Origin: Gracilaria gracilis
Taxonomy: Eukaryota > Rhodophyta > Florideophyceae > Gracilariales > Gracilariaceae
Direction: 5' to 3'
Length of the DNA: 64,000 nucleotides
Assembly: GCA_030374805.1 (NCBI GenBank)
Contig: JARGSG010000220.1
Span: 42,220 to 106,219 of the forward strand
Shown here: positions 31,858 through 42,191 of the stretch, in pieces
How the letters are laid out: every line of letters begins with the position of its first letter
Numbering within the stretch: the stretch's first letter is position 1
Program-made: the position numbers and the translations under genes
The notes under the pieces: model-generated
What the model was told of the DNA's origin: nothing
Database searches by the model: none
What the model saw: the letters and a program-made list of their open reading frames with translations, nothing else

Positions 31858-33926
31858 ACCATGCCAACTGGCTCCGAAATAGGGCTCCGTCTTCAAGGAT
31901 ACAAGGACGGATACCGATTCTGGAATGGAATCCGTCCATTATAATCGACTTTACGAACATTCCGAACTTTGGTCAGCCTGGCTACGCCTTTGTATATCGG
32001 TCCAAGACCGTGGCATCAAAGATGTTCCTCCCCCGTTCTGTCTTCGCGCACTTCGTGGGCATGCAAAGCGATACTACACTTGCCCGTGTGTTTGTGCCGG
32101 AGAAGAACTCGGTCGTCACCTGCCGTATTCTGGACTTCAAGGCTGTCAACTCCTCTCCTCTTCCAAACATTTCTACCCTCCTGGAGGGTATAACTCGCCA
32201 ACAGGAGACAGAGGAGACGGAACATACTTCACAGACCGATAACGGTCCTGACTTGGAGGACCACCTGGTAAAGGCGATGACAACAATCGCGCATAACTTT
32301 CCAAATGTATGGGTCTCCAAGAAAACTGTGTATGACCCCAACGTTCCAAGTAGTTTCAAGGACGCGTGCAGAGATCCCGGTTGGTGTGAGGCCATCGACC
32401 GCGAGATGAACGCACTCATCCGCCGTAACACTTGGGAACTTATACCCAGGGAATCCATGATGAAACCGGTTCCGTATACTTGGGTCTTCAAGGAGAAGAT
32501 GTTGGATGGAGTCGGGAAAAAGTTCTTGAAGAAGGCACGCTGCTGTCTACGGGGAGACAAACAGAAGCCCTTCATTGACTTCGATCCGTTCAACACTTAT
32601 GCGCCAGTAGCCTGTCATGAAGCACTACGCATTCTTCTCTCAGTTGCTGCTGCACAAAACCTTTTACTGGAGGGAGCAGACATATCAAATGCCTACTTAT
32701 ATGGAAAACTGGATGTTCCGATAATTATGGAACAACCCTTTAACTCCACTGGCAATGTGGAGAAGACAGGCCATGTCTGCAAACTGCTTAACTCCATCTA
32801 CGGTGCTGTCCAAGCTGGAATAATATGGGGTTCCCTCTTTTCTGAAGCTCTCCTATCATGGAACTTTGTGACATCAGCTCTCGACTCTCGCGTCTTCATG
32901 TTCCGCGAGCAGGACAACTTCCTGATCTTGGCTGTTATAGTCGACGACTGCGCATTCGCTCCCAACAAAGCCAAACTTCTAAATGACTTCAAACAAAAAC
33001 TGTCTGCAACGTTTGATGTGAAGCTCTATGGGGAGCTGAAGTCATTCATAGGTTGGAATATTCAGCGATCTCCTTCCGGAATTAAGGTTAATCAATATGG
33101 ATATGCACTACAAATTCTCAAGAAGTTTGGTATGCAACAGTGCAATGCAGTTGGACCACCTCTCCCTACGGCTGCCAATGTACTGCCATCTGGTGAGGAA
33201 GACGTCATTCTTTCGACAGATGATCATGCAGAGTATAGGTCAGAGATTGGTGCATTACTTTACATTTCTGTATCTACCCGTCCTGACCTTTCCTTTCCCA
33301 TATCAGCGCTCTGAAGGCATTTACATAACCCATGTGAACGACACTTATCGCTGCTCAAACGATTATTTAGGTACTTGGCTGGCACTATGGATTATGGACT
33401 TCATTTTCCAGCCAACCGTCCCATTTCTCCCGCCTCACTCTGTGCGTACGCTGACGCCGATTTGGGGGGATGCATTGAGACTCGTAAGTCCACAACAGGG
33501 TACGTTATCGTCGTCAACGACGCACCAGTCATGTGGAAGTCAAAGCTTCAAACGGTAATTGCTCTCTCTTCGGCAGAGGCAGACTATATCGCTCTTTCTA
33601 CCTGCGCGAAAGACCTTTCGTGGATACGAAAGATGTATTTTGAATTCGCACACATTCAGCCTTGGAGCGAGGGTCTATGGTTTGAAGCTACAAAGATCAT
33701 GAATGATAGATCGGCTGCTATATCTTTGACGACGAGTCCATATATATCTGCTCGAAACAAGCACATCGATTTAAAGACGCACAATGTGCGGGACCTGGAG
33801 AGAGGTCAAATTGTTAAGCTCTGCAAAATCCCAAGGAGTCAACAGATGGCTGACATACTGACAAAGTGTGCGTCCCTCCTAGAGGTGAGAAGGATGGTCA
33901 GCTTGATGCATATTGACTCGTTCTAA
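31854..33926 (+). pseudogene. Copia-C RT and RNase H
   Basis: One frame from the integrase end through RT (W-E-L-I-P-R-E-S, C-C-L-R-G-D-K-Q, V-I-V-D-D) to a TGA at 33312-33314 at S-A-L, where Copia-A reads S-A-L-A-K-H-L-H. Past it the same frame continues as R-H-L-H-N-P-C into a complete RNase H (A-D-A-D-L-G-G, A-L-S-S-A-E-A-D-Y) and ends H-I-D-S-F at TAA 33924-33926. Apart from the TGA this is fully preserved. Confidence 0.92.
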
Positions 33927-34401
33927 GAAGAATTGTTGGGATCTACTGACTACACTAACTACTTTGTTATGGTTTGTATTGTCTTTTTGTTTGATACATG
34001 TTTGAATGTCTGAATTATTGTTTAGGAATGTTTGTGGTTCACAACCTTCTCCGTTTTCCCACAGAAGTACATGTGTTTTTGTCCCAACGAGTTTTTACAT
34101 GATATCTGGGTTTTGGAGTTTACTGGTGTGAAAAAGTAATGACTCCCCAGCTTGAAGCTGGTAGAACTATGTGTGTGATGTGTTATGTATGAATGTATTT
34201 ATATTATTTTTTGATTGTTGCACCACGCCTTTGGCATTTGCAAGTTGATGCCAAAGAAGAGACAAATTTGCAGAGAAATCGTGTCTACAGACCTTGCTCT
34301 TCGGTCGCTGATATTATATTTTACTTGTGAATTGGGCTCAGTAACTAGATGCTTATTAGTGGTGTACATAGGAAGAGTAGTCGCTTCGCCTTGAGGGACG
34401 G
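33927..34401 (+). other. Copia-C 3' untranslated region and polypurine tract
   Basis: Non-coding AT-rich stretch, ending with the polypurine tract CCTTGAGGGACGG directly before the 3' LTR. Conserved in Copia-A and Copia-B. Confidence 0.8.
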
Positions 34402-34607
34402 TGTTGATACCGGTCGGCCTCTTGCAAGGCGAGAGCGCCACACACACGTCATTTGTGCACAGTGCAACGCCCGGCGCACAGCAATGCGCCGGTGGGTTGC
34501 ACTGGCAACATAAATTGCGCGACCGTTCGGGCTCGGCGCTCTGCCCGCCGGCGGTCAACTATGCGCGCACTTCGCTCGACCCCTTTCGCCCCCGCTCGCG
34601 CGCTACA
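34402..34607 (+). repeat. Copia-C 3' LTR
   Basis: 206 bp, ends in GCGCGCTACA, followed by the second ATAGA target copy. Lies ~160 bp from the start codon of secreted gene 2, so LTR transcription could read into that gene. Confidence 0.94.
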
Positions 34608-34695
34608 ATAGAGCGCGAGTTCGATTCTGCTTGTTTCTGAGGCAAACCGCCTCGCAACCCTTGTGCTTGACTGCATGGAGTGACCGTTGTCTTTG

Positions 34696-34705
34696 TATAC
34701 AAAAG
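34696..34705 (+). promoter_or_regulatory. TATA-like box of secreted gene 2
   Basis: TATACAAAAG followed by GAGCTG, 71 bp before the ATG at 34767. Resembles the gene 1 promoter (TATAAAAGAGGAGCAG, 78 bp before its ATG). Confidence 0.55.
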
Positions 34706-34766
34706 GAGCTGCACAGAGCGGGTCGTTCAACTTCATGAGCACTTGACAACAACGAAGTGAACAATC

Positions 34767-35709
34767 ATGAACTTCCTTTACTCCTTTCGTCTGTTTCTTC
34801 TAACCTCTCTCGCGTTGGTTACCGTGGCGTCAGGGTACACGGTTCACGCCACCGGGCGGATCATGTGCCATGGACAACCTCTCAAACACTCACGAATCTC
34901 TCATGGATGAAGACGTTGTTTTCGATGATTTCATGAGCTCCGCCACCACTGATGCGCAAGGGTATTTCTCCGTATCTGGCTCGGCAAATGACGTCGCCAT
35001 CAGAAGAAAGAAGCGTCGCCCGGATGTGTACATAAGAGTCGATTACCGACACTCATCAGCCAAGGCGAAGTTTGAGGTGGATCGAACCGCTATCCGCGGA
35101 GGCAAAGAAGAGTCGAAGACGAAGAAGAATAAGAAGGGAAATGTGAACTTTGGAACCCTTCATTTCAACACAGAGATGTGTAACCTGTATCAACGCTTTT
35201 ATGACGCTACTCATGACTTTTACAACCGAGTGGGTTATAGAGTTCCTTTCGACTTGAAGATCAAGGCTCATGTAATCATTCATGGGGGCACTCCTTATGC
35301 GCTGTACGACACCATTCGTATTCTCAAAGGCAAGCGTGTGTCGCTCACAACCGCAAAGCATGAGCTGGCTCACGCGGTTCGACATAGGTACGACGGGACA
35401 CTGGCTCACTTTCTGAAGGACGTGGTGAAATACTTGTATACTCGAAACCATCACTGCACGAAGACCACCAACCTGGGTTTCGCTTTCAACGAGGGCTGGG
35501 CGGAATTCTGGGCCGGTGAGACCTCGTGCGGTGATCCGAACGGGTCGAAGCGAGTGGAAGGCAACGTCGCCGCTGCTTTGAAGAGGCTACAGATCACTTG
35601 CGGGGTTAGGGACCACGATATGTGGGAAGTTCTTCGTCAGAACCGGGGCAAGATTCATACTTATTACGAGTTTGAGACCAAACATGGTTATTTGTTTGGA
35701 TGCACATAA
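34767..35709 (+). pseudogene. Secreted transthyretin-like / HExxH metalloprotease-like protein, frameshifted
   Basis: ATG at 34767 opens a signal peptide (M-N-F-L-Y-S-F-R-L-F-L-L). Then G-R-I-M-C-H-G-Q-P-L-K begins a transthyretin-like domain as known from nematode TTL proteins. This frame hits TGA at 34908-34910. The domain continues in another frame (M-D-E-D, F-D-D-F, T-D-A-Q-G-Y-F-S-V-S-G), consistent with a 2-nt loss in a TCTCTC run near 34895-34903. The second frame is open to TAA at 35709. It holds a basic linker, then H-E-L-A-H (His codon at 35359) and N-E-G-W-A-E (Glu codon at 35491) 40 residues later, the pattern of a gluzincin zinc site. Intact length would be about 310 residues. 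The peptidase role is inference. A sequencing error rather than a mutation is possible. Confidence 0.72.
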
Positions 35710-36918
35710 TGTACATGGTGAATAGGTGACGCTCTCTCACATCGGGGGTGAAACTATAGGGGAACCATCCCGACTGGGGATGTGAAACATATTAATTAAA
35801 GTGGTGACCTTAAACGGGGTGAAAGTACACACATAAACTGCTTTCCATACACGCTCTTTGTTGACGTGCTTGCCTTCCCCTTTGTAGTAGATTGTGGCAG
35901 AAGATGTGTAGCGAACGTGCGAAACCGCCCGCCATCATCGATTGCCATGCTCGTGGCTGCCTGGAACGAGAACCATCCCTTGTCAGGCGGACGTGGACTA
36001 GGCAACGGCGACCCCTTTCAGGCTCTTCTCAGCGAAGAAAGTTCAAAGATTTTCAGTTTTAGACCGTAGAGGTCTATTCCATTTCAGCCTAAACTTTACA
36101 TTTGTGAATACTTTATACTTTGATTAGAATTGGTGGATGGTACGACGGTACCCGACAAGGCTTATTCGCATTTTTAGCAAACCGATTACGAATTTTCAAA
36201 AGTAGCCGACGTAATTTTAGGCATTCAGATTTTTGGCATTTGACAAATCAACAGATGCTACACTGTAAAGTGTACACTGTAAAGTGTTTGGATATTGCGA
36301 AAAACTGTTTTCTCTTTGATTTTAATAATCAGAACAGTAGAATCTACTCAAGAGTAATAATCTGATTACAAACATGCAAATAGAAAACTCCGCATGTGCG
36401 GAGAAACTGATAAATACTGAAGTAGGTCCATTGTTTCAACCGCATGCTTTCATGTGTAGAAGACTTTATTTACGTTTCATTGCCTTCGATTCTCAGCTTT
36501 GAAATTCGTGTGACCCCCTGGCCACGCTTGAGGTTAATCGACCAAGTGGGGTGAATTATGCTTTTTCTGAACCTGGTTCCAAGTACATGGACGTTTGCCG
36601 TCTCTGATTTGGCGGCTAACATCATGTGCCCGAGGACAAATGAATCATTGCATGCGGTCAATGGACATAGCACCGCTGCGGCGCCATGGCGGGTGGGCGG
36701 CTCAAAAAAAGATGTTGTTCAAAGCGAGACAGAAAATTAAGTTCATTGACAATTCACCTAGTATTTGTAGACTGATTGCAGTAAGCTTCTAGAGGTTTTC
36801 AAGCCCACCGCGTCCGAAAGGGTGAAGGGTAGCGTCATCCTTCATCCAGCTTATATCTGAATGCAGAAGAACTCAACATGAGCCATCGTTTATGGCAGAA
36901 AACGACTATCGAACACCT
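35710..36918. other. Intergenic, no gene seen
   Basis: 1.2 kb without a supported gene. Holds a direct repeat of AAAGTGTACACTGT/AAAGTGT near 36265 and a 7-bp-stem hairpin CTCCGCA-TG-TGCGGAG near 36389. Small open frames are short and unrelated to anything I know. Confidence 0.5.
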
Positions 36919-37446
36919 TTAGGCACAGTAACCCGAACCAGCTCTGCATACCAGATTAAAGCAGTCCTGTTCACCACCAATTCCTTTCAAAACACAACAG
37001 TAATGACAACCACTGGAACACCTGCAGCTGGCACCACCAGTGCTTCCGGAACCATGTCCTTCTTCGGGCTCCGGTGAAACCGCCATTCGTTCAAGGTCTT
37101 CCAATTCCTCTAAATTGTCCTGACGAAGGCTAGGAACGGAAGAACTGGAGTAGGATGTGTCCGTGCATCGGACCAGAGATGATGCCATGAAGCGGGCGAC
37201 GTTCTGGTGATGAAAACATTGAACCCACTTGCCGTCTATGTGCGAAACACCCGGGACGAATTTCATTGCCTGGGCACGCATACATGCGCTTGCATTCGAC
37301 GAAAGGCCAAACCGAGATGCTTTCGCCTCATATTTGCGCACTAATCGGTTCCAAGCATGACGCGGGATGCACGGGTTTTCACTCCGGCAGATGGCGGTGA
37401 GTGTGAACAACACAAGCATGAATACGGAACGTGCGTAAAACGTCAT
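36919..37446 (-). CDS. Small secreted Cys-rich protein (gene 3)
   Basis: The open frame extends upstream to 37566, but the ATG at 37446 opens a good signal peptide (M-T-F-Y-A-R-S-V-F-M-L-V-L-F-T-L-T-A), so I prefer that start: 175 residues. The mature protein has widely spaced cysteines, a Ser/Glu-rich middle, and a Cys-dense C-terminus (C-R-C-S-S-G-C-H-Y-C-C) ending in G-Y-C-A and TAA at 36919. The C-terminal 40 residues have low-complexity composition and an alternative frame there looks like a hydrophobic helix, so the 3' end may be shifted or spliced. Family not recognised. Points away from gene 2. Confidence 0.5.
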   Translation of the reverse strand: MTFYARSVFMLVLFTLTAICRSENPCIPRHAWNRLVRKYEAKASRFGLSSNASACMRAQAMKFVPGVSHIDGKWVQCFHHQNVARFMASSLVRCTDTSYSSSSVPSLRQDNLEELEDLERMAVSPEPEEGHGSGSTGGASCRCSSGCHYCCVLKGIGGEQDCFNLVCRAGSGYCA

Positions 37447-37566
37447 GATGATGAGTGATATCCCAGAGAAGGCGGTAGGTACACGAATCAATCTGAGACT
37501 AAGATCAAAGAAAACAAGGCAGATGGCGAGATCCAGAAAGCTGGTCAGGTGCAGGCCAATCTTCAA

Positions 37567-38225
37567 TCGTGTAGCCCTGAAGTAAGATGTTCAGCAAAAA
37601 GCGCTTTTTGGTGAAATTTCGGCGTATGCAGTATGGAAGCACACCAGAGAACGACTCGTGAGTAATTCTCGCGAAGCACTAGGTGATGGTTCTTTTAAAC
37701 TGCTCTCGTGGGGTTGTGAAAATGCTCTGGCCAGGATGTGGATTAATACACGTTGAAGAATGGCCTGAAGCCTGTCTGCTGCAGATGGTAGTCACAGAGT
37801 CACGGTAACCCCTCCGACAGTTGTGGCATGGGGTGGTGACTCACCACATGAGCGCCGCTGCTCAATCGCAAACCGCCTTCGTGTGATATTGGGAGATCCG
37901 AGGTTCAGAGCCGGGCTTGAAGCCCGGCTCTGCTGACTTTCCCCGCGAATTCACTCCTCACCAGTGTAGAACGATTTAGGCTTGGGAAACCATATCATCC
38001 AATTCGATGCAACTCTGACGGATGTGACGTGGCGGTGATCATGGACGACTGATTACAGTGAGTTCAAACGTTTCTCCTAGGAAATGGAACCCAGAAGAAC
38101 TCGAGATCGTTAACGTCAAAGACGGCGACTACTCGTCGTTGCTAACCACACATGCCACAGAAGTGGGAAGCGATCGCGCATCACATGGACTCGAAGCTGT
38201 TGTGAATACAGTTCGTTTGTAGTGA
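37567..38225. other. Intergenic region with one hairpin
   Basis: No gene seen. See the hairpin at 37906-37932. Confidence 0.5.
37906..37932. repeat. GC-rich hairpin
   Basis: CAGAGCCGGGCT, three-base loop, then its exact complement: a perfect 12-bp stem. No T-run follows. Could be a terminator-like or cruciform structure; function unknown. Confidence 0.65.
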
Positions 38226-38507
38226 TTGTTGGACGTCGCCGTCGCCAGATCCTTCCATGATGAGTTTCAAGAGTTCCGCAAACTGCTATTGGACTGGAAT
38301 CGGGGACATGCTTACTTTCTTGTCATTAATAAGGTATATCTATATACCTTTAACGATCAGCAGACGATGAGCAATGTACTACTACGTAGAAAGTTTTTCC
38401 TAACGATGAAGACTTCGTGGGGTGTAAAGTTCCACGAAGGCTATCTAGAGCTTCTCAAATTCATTGGGCTGGCGTCACACGACATTTTCGTAGTAGAGTT
38501 GAACTGA
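38226..38507 (+). other. Open frame of 93 codons, uncertain
   Basis: An open frame with balanced, protein-like composition (R-S-F-H-D-E-F-Q-E-F-R-K-L-L-L-D-W) that starts at TTG; the first ATG is at 38367. It might be an exon of an unrecognised gene. No upstream promoter or splice acceptor is convincing. Confidence 0.25.
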
Positions 38508-38559
38508 CCTGTGTCGTTCTTCATCGCTTTTCCCTCCAAAACTTTATCATATGTAAGGG

Positions 38560-38647
38560 AAAATGAGTTTATACAACGTAAATGATTGGGTAGAAAGGTA
38601 GCCGTACATTTCTACCCAAACAGCTGCGTTGTACATAAACTCATTTT
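38560..38647. repeat. Long imperfect hairpin (88 bp)
   Basis: Outer arms AAAATGAGTTTATACAACG and CGTTGTACATAAACTCATTTT pair with one mismatched region. Inner arms TTGGGTAGAAA and TTTCTACCCAA pair perfectly around a 12-nt loop. Size and bulges resemble a small-RNA precursor or a miniature inverted-repeat element. Confidence 0.7.
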
Positions 38648-39281
38648 GTGTTGAAAAATGTGCCCTCTGTATATAAAATTGTCTCCGACGAGAAACCAAT
38701 GGGAAAATGTTTGGAAGTGTAGCCCAAATCTGAAAACGTCATGAAAGCACGAATTGTGTTCCTGATACGTAGTATTGTACCGCGTCCAAGAGGGCGAAAC
38801 GGGGCTCCCCAAGGGAGAAACCACGGAGAGATGATTATTAATGTGATCGGGAGGCTTCCCAAGGCAGCTGTTGCTCCTTCGTACCCGCGAGAAGAGCAAC
38901 GGCGTGCATCAAAAGCCAGTGTCAGCGTCGCAGCCAATTCCGACATTGAATTCAACGCTTGGAAGGAACAGCAAAGCACTTGGCACAAGCAAGCCTCCAT
39001 CTAGCACAGCTGTTTGCCCTAAACACGCTTGTGAACCGCACGATTTTGCGAGATGGTATCGAGACTGGTGGGTGTCCCGCCAAATTGCCTCGCTCTCTAC
39101 TCTAAGAATTCTCGTTTATACGGCGCCACATGGCCAGTTGCAGAGCATCGCTGGCCAAAACCCGCCTACGGAATTCCAACGCCAGCGCAACAGGAGCACA
39201 CAGTGCCACTGGTGGCCTGTCACGCTTTCCTTCTTGAAGCCTGCACGTAACCTTGACACAAGTATACTGTACCGAACGTAT
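38648..39281. other. Intergenic between two hairpins
   Basis: Overlapping short open frames on both strands, none with recognisable features. No gene is supported. Confidence 0.4.
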
Positions 39282-39361
39282 AAAATAACGAAATATCAGC
39301 CTTTGAGAGGCGGGACAGGCATCCACCGTCCCGCCTCTCGAAGACAGATTTCGTTACTTTA
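39282..39361. repeat. Long imperfect hairpin (80 bp)
   Basis: A perfect 12-bp inner stem GAGAGGCGGGAC/GTCCCGCCTCTC with an 11-nt loop. Outer arms AAATAACGAAAT and ATTTCGTTACTTT also pair. Same design as 38560-38647, 0.6 kb away, but unrelated in sequence. Confidence 0.7.
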
Positions 39362-40501
39362 AGCGTTCGGCATAGTACACTCCATTTTCCTTCAAGCCGC
39401 TGGTTTCAACGGAAGCAGTGCTTTCGAAGCAATCATCGCAAGCCTTTTTCTCAGTTTTTAAACCGTTTCAAACCAATCAGAAAGGCATTTTAAACGATTC
39501 AAACCAAATCATTAAATAATTTAATACGTGCATTTTTAAACTTTCAACGTACATTTATGTATCACCGCCCAGCAAAGCACCCATCCAAGCGTCTGTGCTT
39601 GTACCTCACCGATTGACATTCCATTTCCGATAGAGCCATAATGACGAGGTGACAACACCTGGAACAGCCATTTATTGCTGGTATCCCGTATCTACAATGA
39701 AAAGAACACTAAGGGTACTCCCACTTGAAGCATAGAGCATTCTGAGTTCCGGCTCTTTTTTCTCTCGCGAAGCTCGTATACTTATCCAAGAGCAGGTACC
39801 TGAGCACTCCAATACCTAACCTCTTAAACCAAGAATCGTTTTACATATTACATCCCACGGCAGAACAAATATGAGATAATGTACGCGATATGAACCGAAA
39901 AAGCCCCGTTGTGCTGCTTCTGTACTTTTTATTGTTTGATATACACACTGCCTACCGGCTCGAGTATATACATATTTCTGGGTACTGCTTTTCGGTTGTT
40001 ATGAACAAATGGATTTTCGGGTCTACGGACAGCACGATAAATGCAAAATAGCAGGATGGGATAAGATTATTTTTGGAAAAATTATAGGAGGCAGATGCCC
40101 TTTCTCAAAATTTATTATGTGATAGATTCAATTTCGTTTTACTTACACTAAGACTTAAGAGTAGGGGAAAAGAGAAATATGCAAAATGCCAGAATAAAAC
40201 TCATTTGTTGCGATGTGGCACATCATGTTTGCAAAGTTCTCTTCATTTGCAAAACCAAAGTATATATCGCATAGCTAGATAGCCATTAGCAACATAAATT
40301 GATATATATGAAGAAGATAAAAACAAAGCCCTCGAGACCGCCAAATCTAGGCAAGATAAAAGCTTGAAAACTAAAGAGGCAAATGGCAGATAATATGAAA
40401 ACGTTTTAAATTATTTTAAAGATTGTGTGTGTATAAATCCGAATTTTTTTAAACCCTTTAGGTTCTATTAAGTTTACTAGTTAATACTCTGAGAATTCAA
40501 A
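39362..40501. other. AT-rich intergenic
   Basis: 1.1 kb of AT-rich DNA up to the Gypsy-3 5' LTR. No open frame, RNA gene or repeat that I can support. Confidence 0.6.
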
Positions 40502-42071
40502 TGTAGTGCAACGCCCTCTGATAGGGATTTCTGACTACGTAGTCATACTCCGACATGTTAGACGGGTGCTCCCAATAGGAGTATATCAATGATAACAACT
40601 GTAGTGCAACGCCAGAAGCGGAAAGGACACCACAAAGACGTCCAAGATTTTTCTCCGTAAAAGGGTAGTCAGCAGACAGAGCCTCTCTGGCAACGCACGA
40701 CGAAGTCGGGTGTAAGCAGAGGCCAAGCCGTCACGACGGGCGTAGAGAGTTGATCAAGGATCGGTGTTGGCAACCCGTGTGTGAGTTAACGGGCCCTTGA
40801 GAGAGGCACGAGTCCACGGAAGTGGGGAAAGAAAAAAGGAATCCGCGAGAGCGGGGGATGGAAAGAAGGAAAAAAAGGAAAGGGGCAAAAAGACTACGGT
40901 AAACACCGGGGTTATCCCTGTACAGGGTCGAACGCCACACAAGCGGAAAACACTCCCACAAATGGGTCCTGTTAGGTGACGCAGGGAGGCTACACTACCC
41001 GTAGGCAACAGAGTCTCTCTCCTTGAAAGATTCAATGACCGCCGAAGGCGAAGAAGTATAGAGCCAGCCCTGGTTCGGGAAGTTTACTTAGTGGCGATGG
41101 CCAAGTGCCGAGCCACTATATAGTATAGTAATCTCCCTGCAACTAGGCAAAACTATTAAATAAATATCTAAATTACCAGCGATGCTGTGCCAACCATCCG
41201 TGGCAAGAGCTCCACACGTGTCTTAGTCACACCCAAATTGGGGCTGCGGCGCGAGTGCACGTGTGCACCGTGCACACTATGCAGACCGCATTGCGGCACA
41301 TAACCCGTGTGTAGCTGCAGTAACCATCAGCACGCGCAAGCGAAAAAACGACTAAGTCGGTGAAATATCCCTTGTAGGGCGTTGCACTACAACAACCACT
41401 GTCACTAAGTGGGATTGACACGTGAAACACAGTTAAGCCAGGAGGTTGGCCACGTACACGTGGGACGGGCGCCACGGCGCGTGGATAATTACCACTCTGC
41501 GTGCGCCTAATTTAATTAGTTTATTTAATTACTTGTTGGCGCGAGCTCGATACTTAGCCTGGCGGCGACCTCGCCGCTATGCACAGCAAAGTTCCCAAAC
41601 AAGGGTTGGCTCTATACTTCTTCGCCTTCGGCGGTCATCGACTCCCTCCAGGAGAGAGGCTCCGTTGCCGACGGGTAGTGTATTCTCCCAGCGTCACTTA
41701 ATAGGAACCATTCGTGGGAGTGTTTTCCGCTTATGTCGCGTTTGACCCTGTACAGGGATGACCCCGGTGATTACCGGAGCCTTTTTGCTCTTTCCTTCTT
41801 TTCCTTCTCTCCATCCCCCGCTTTCGTGGATTCCCTCTCCATTTTCCCACTTCCGTGGACTCGTGCCTTTCTCGAGTACCCGTTCACCCACAAACGTGGT
41901 TCTAATACCAATTCTTTCTCAACTATCTACGCTCGTCGTGACGGCTTGGCCTCGGCTGACACCCGACTTCGTCGTTCCTTGCCAGAGAGGCTCTGTCTGC
42001 TGACTACCCTCCTGCGGAGGAAAATCTCGGACGTCTTCGTGGTGTCTTTCCGCCTCTGGCGTTGCACTACA
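40502..42071 (+). repeat. Gypsy-3 5' LTR, interrupted by a solo LTR
   Basis: LTR pieces 40502-40599 and 41397-42071 (773 bp together) match 51162-51927. The break holds an inverted LTR of the same family, flanked by the ACAAC duplication. Confidence 0.9.
40600..41391 (-). repeat. Inverted solo LTR of the Gypsy-3 family
   Basis: 792 bp from TGTAGTGCAACGCC to GGGCGTTGCACTACA, in reverse orientation to the host LTR, with the 5-bp duplication ACAAC at 40595-40599 and 41392-41396. In the 3' LTR of the same element ACAAC occurs once at the matching place. It contains no coding region. Confidence 0.92.
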
Positions 42072-42191
42072 AAGTTGTCTCCCGTCTTAGAATCGGATAT
42101 TTGGTTTACCACGTACTCGTGTGTGTTTTTCCTCTTTGAAGTTTCGTTTCTACTTCTGGAAGTTTCCCGTCACACGTTTGGTTAAGAAATC

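Larger units (their letters stand above)
28278..34607 (+). mobile_element. Copia-C: near-intact Ty1/copia element
   Basis: Full-length plus-strand element with 205/206-bp LTRs, primer site TGGTAGCATCGC at 28483-28494, 1.28-kb leader, gag-pol, polypurine tract, and a 5-bp duplication ATAGA on both sides (28273-28277 and 34608-34612). The LTRs differ at about ten positions by eye. Only three lesions are seen in coding: a TGA in the zinc knuckle, a short integrase deletion and a TGA before RNase H. It inserted about 90 bp upstream of the TATA box of secreted gene 2. Confidence 0.96.

Noticed and set aside
17658-33314. TGA read as an amino acid (alternative genetic code)
   Set aside because: Several TGAs interrupt otherwise open retroelement frames, but Gypsy-2 uses TGG at the matching Trp positions and ends its polyprotein with TGA. 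Simple mutation explains them.
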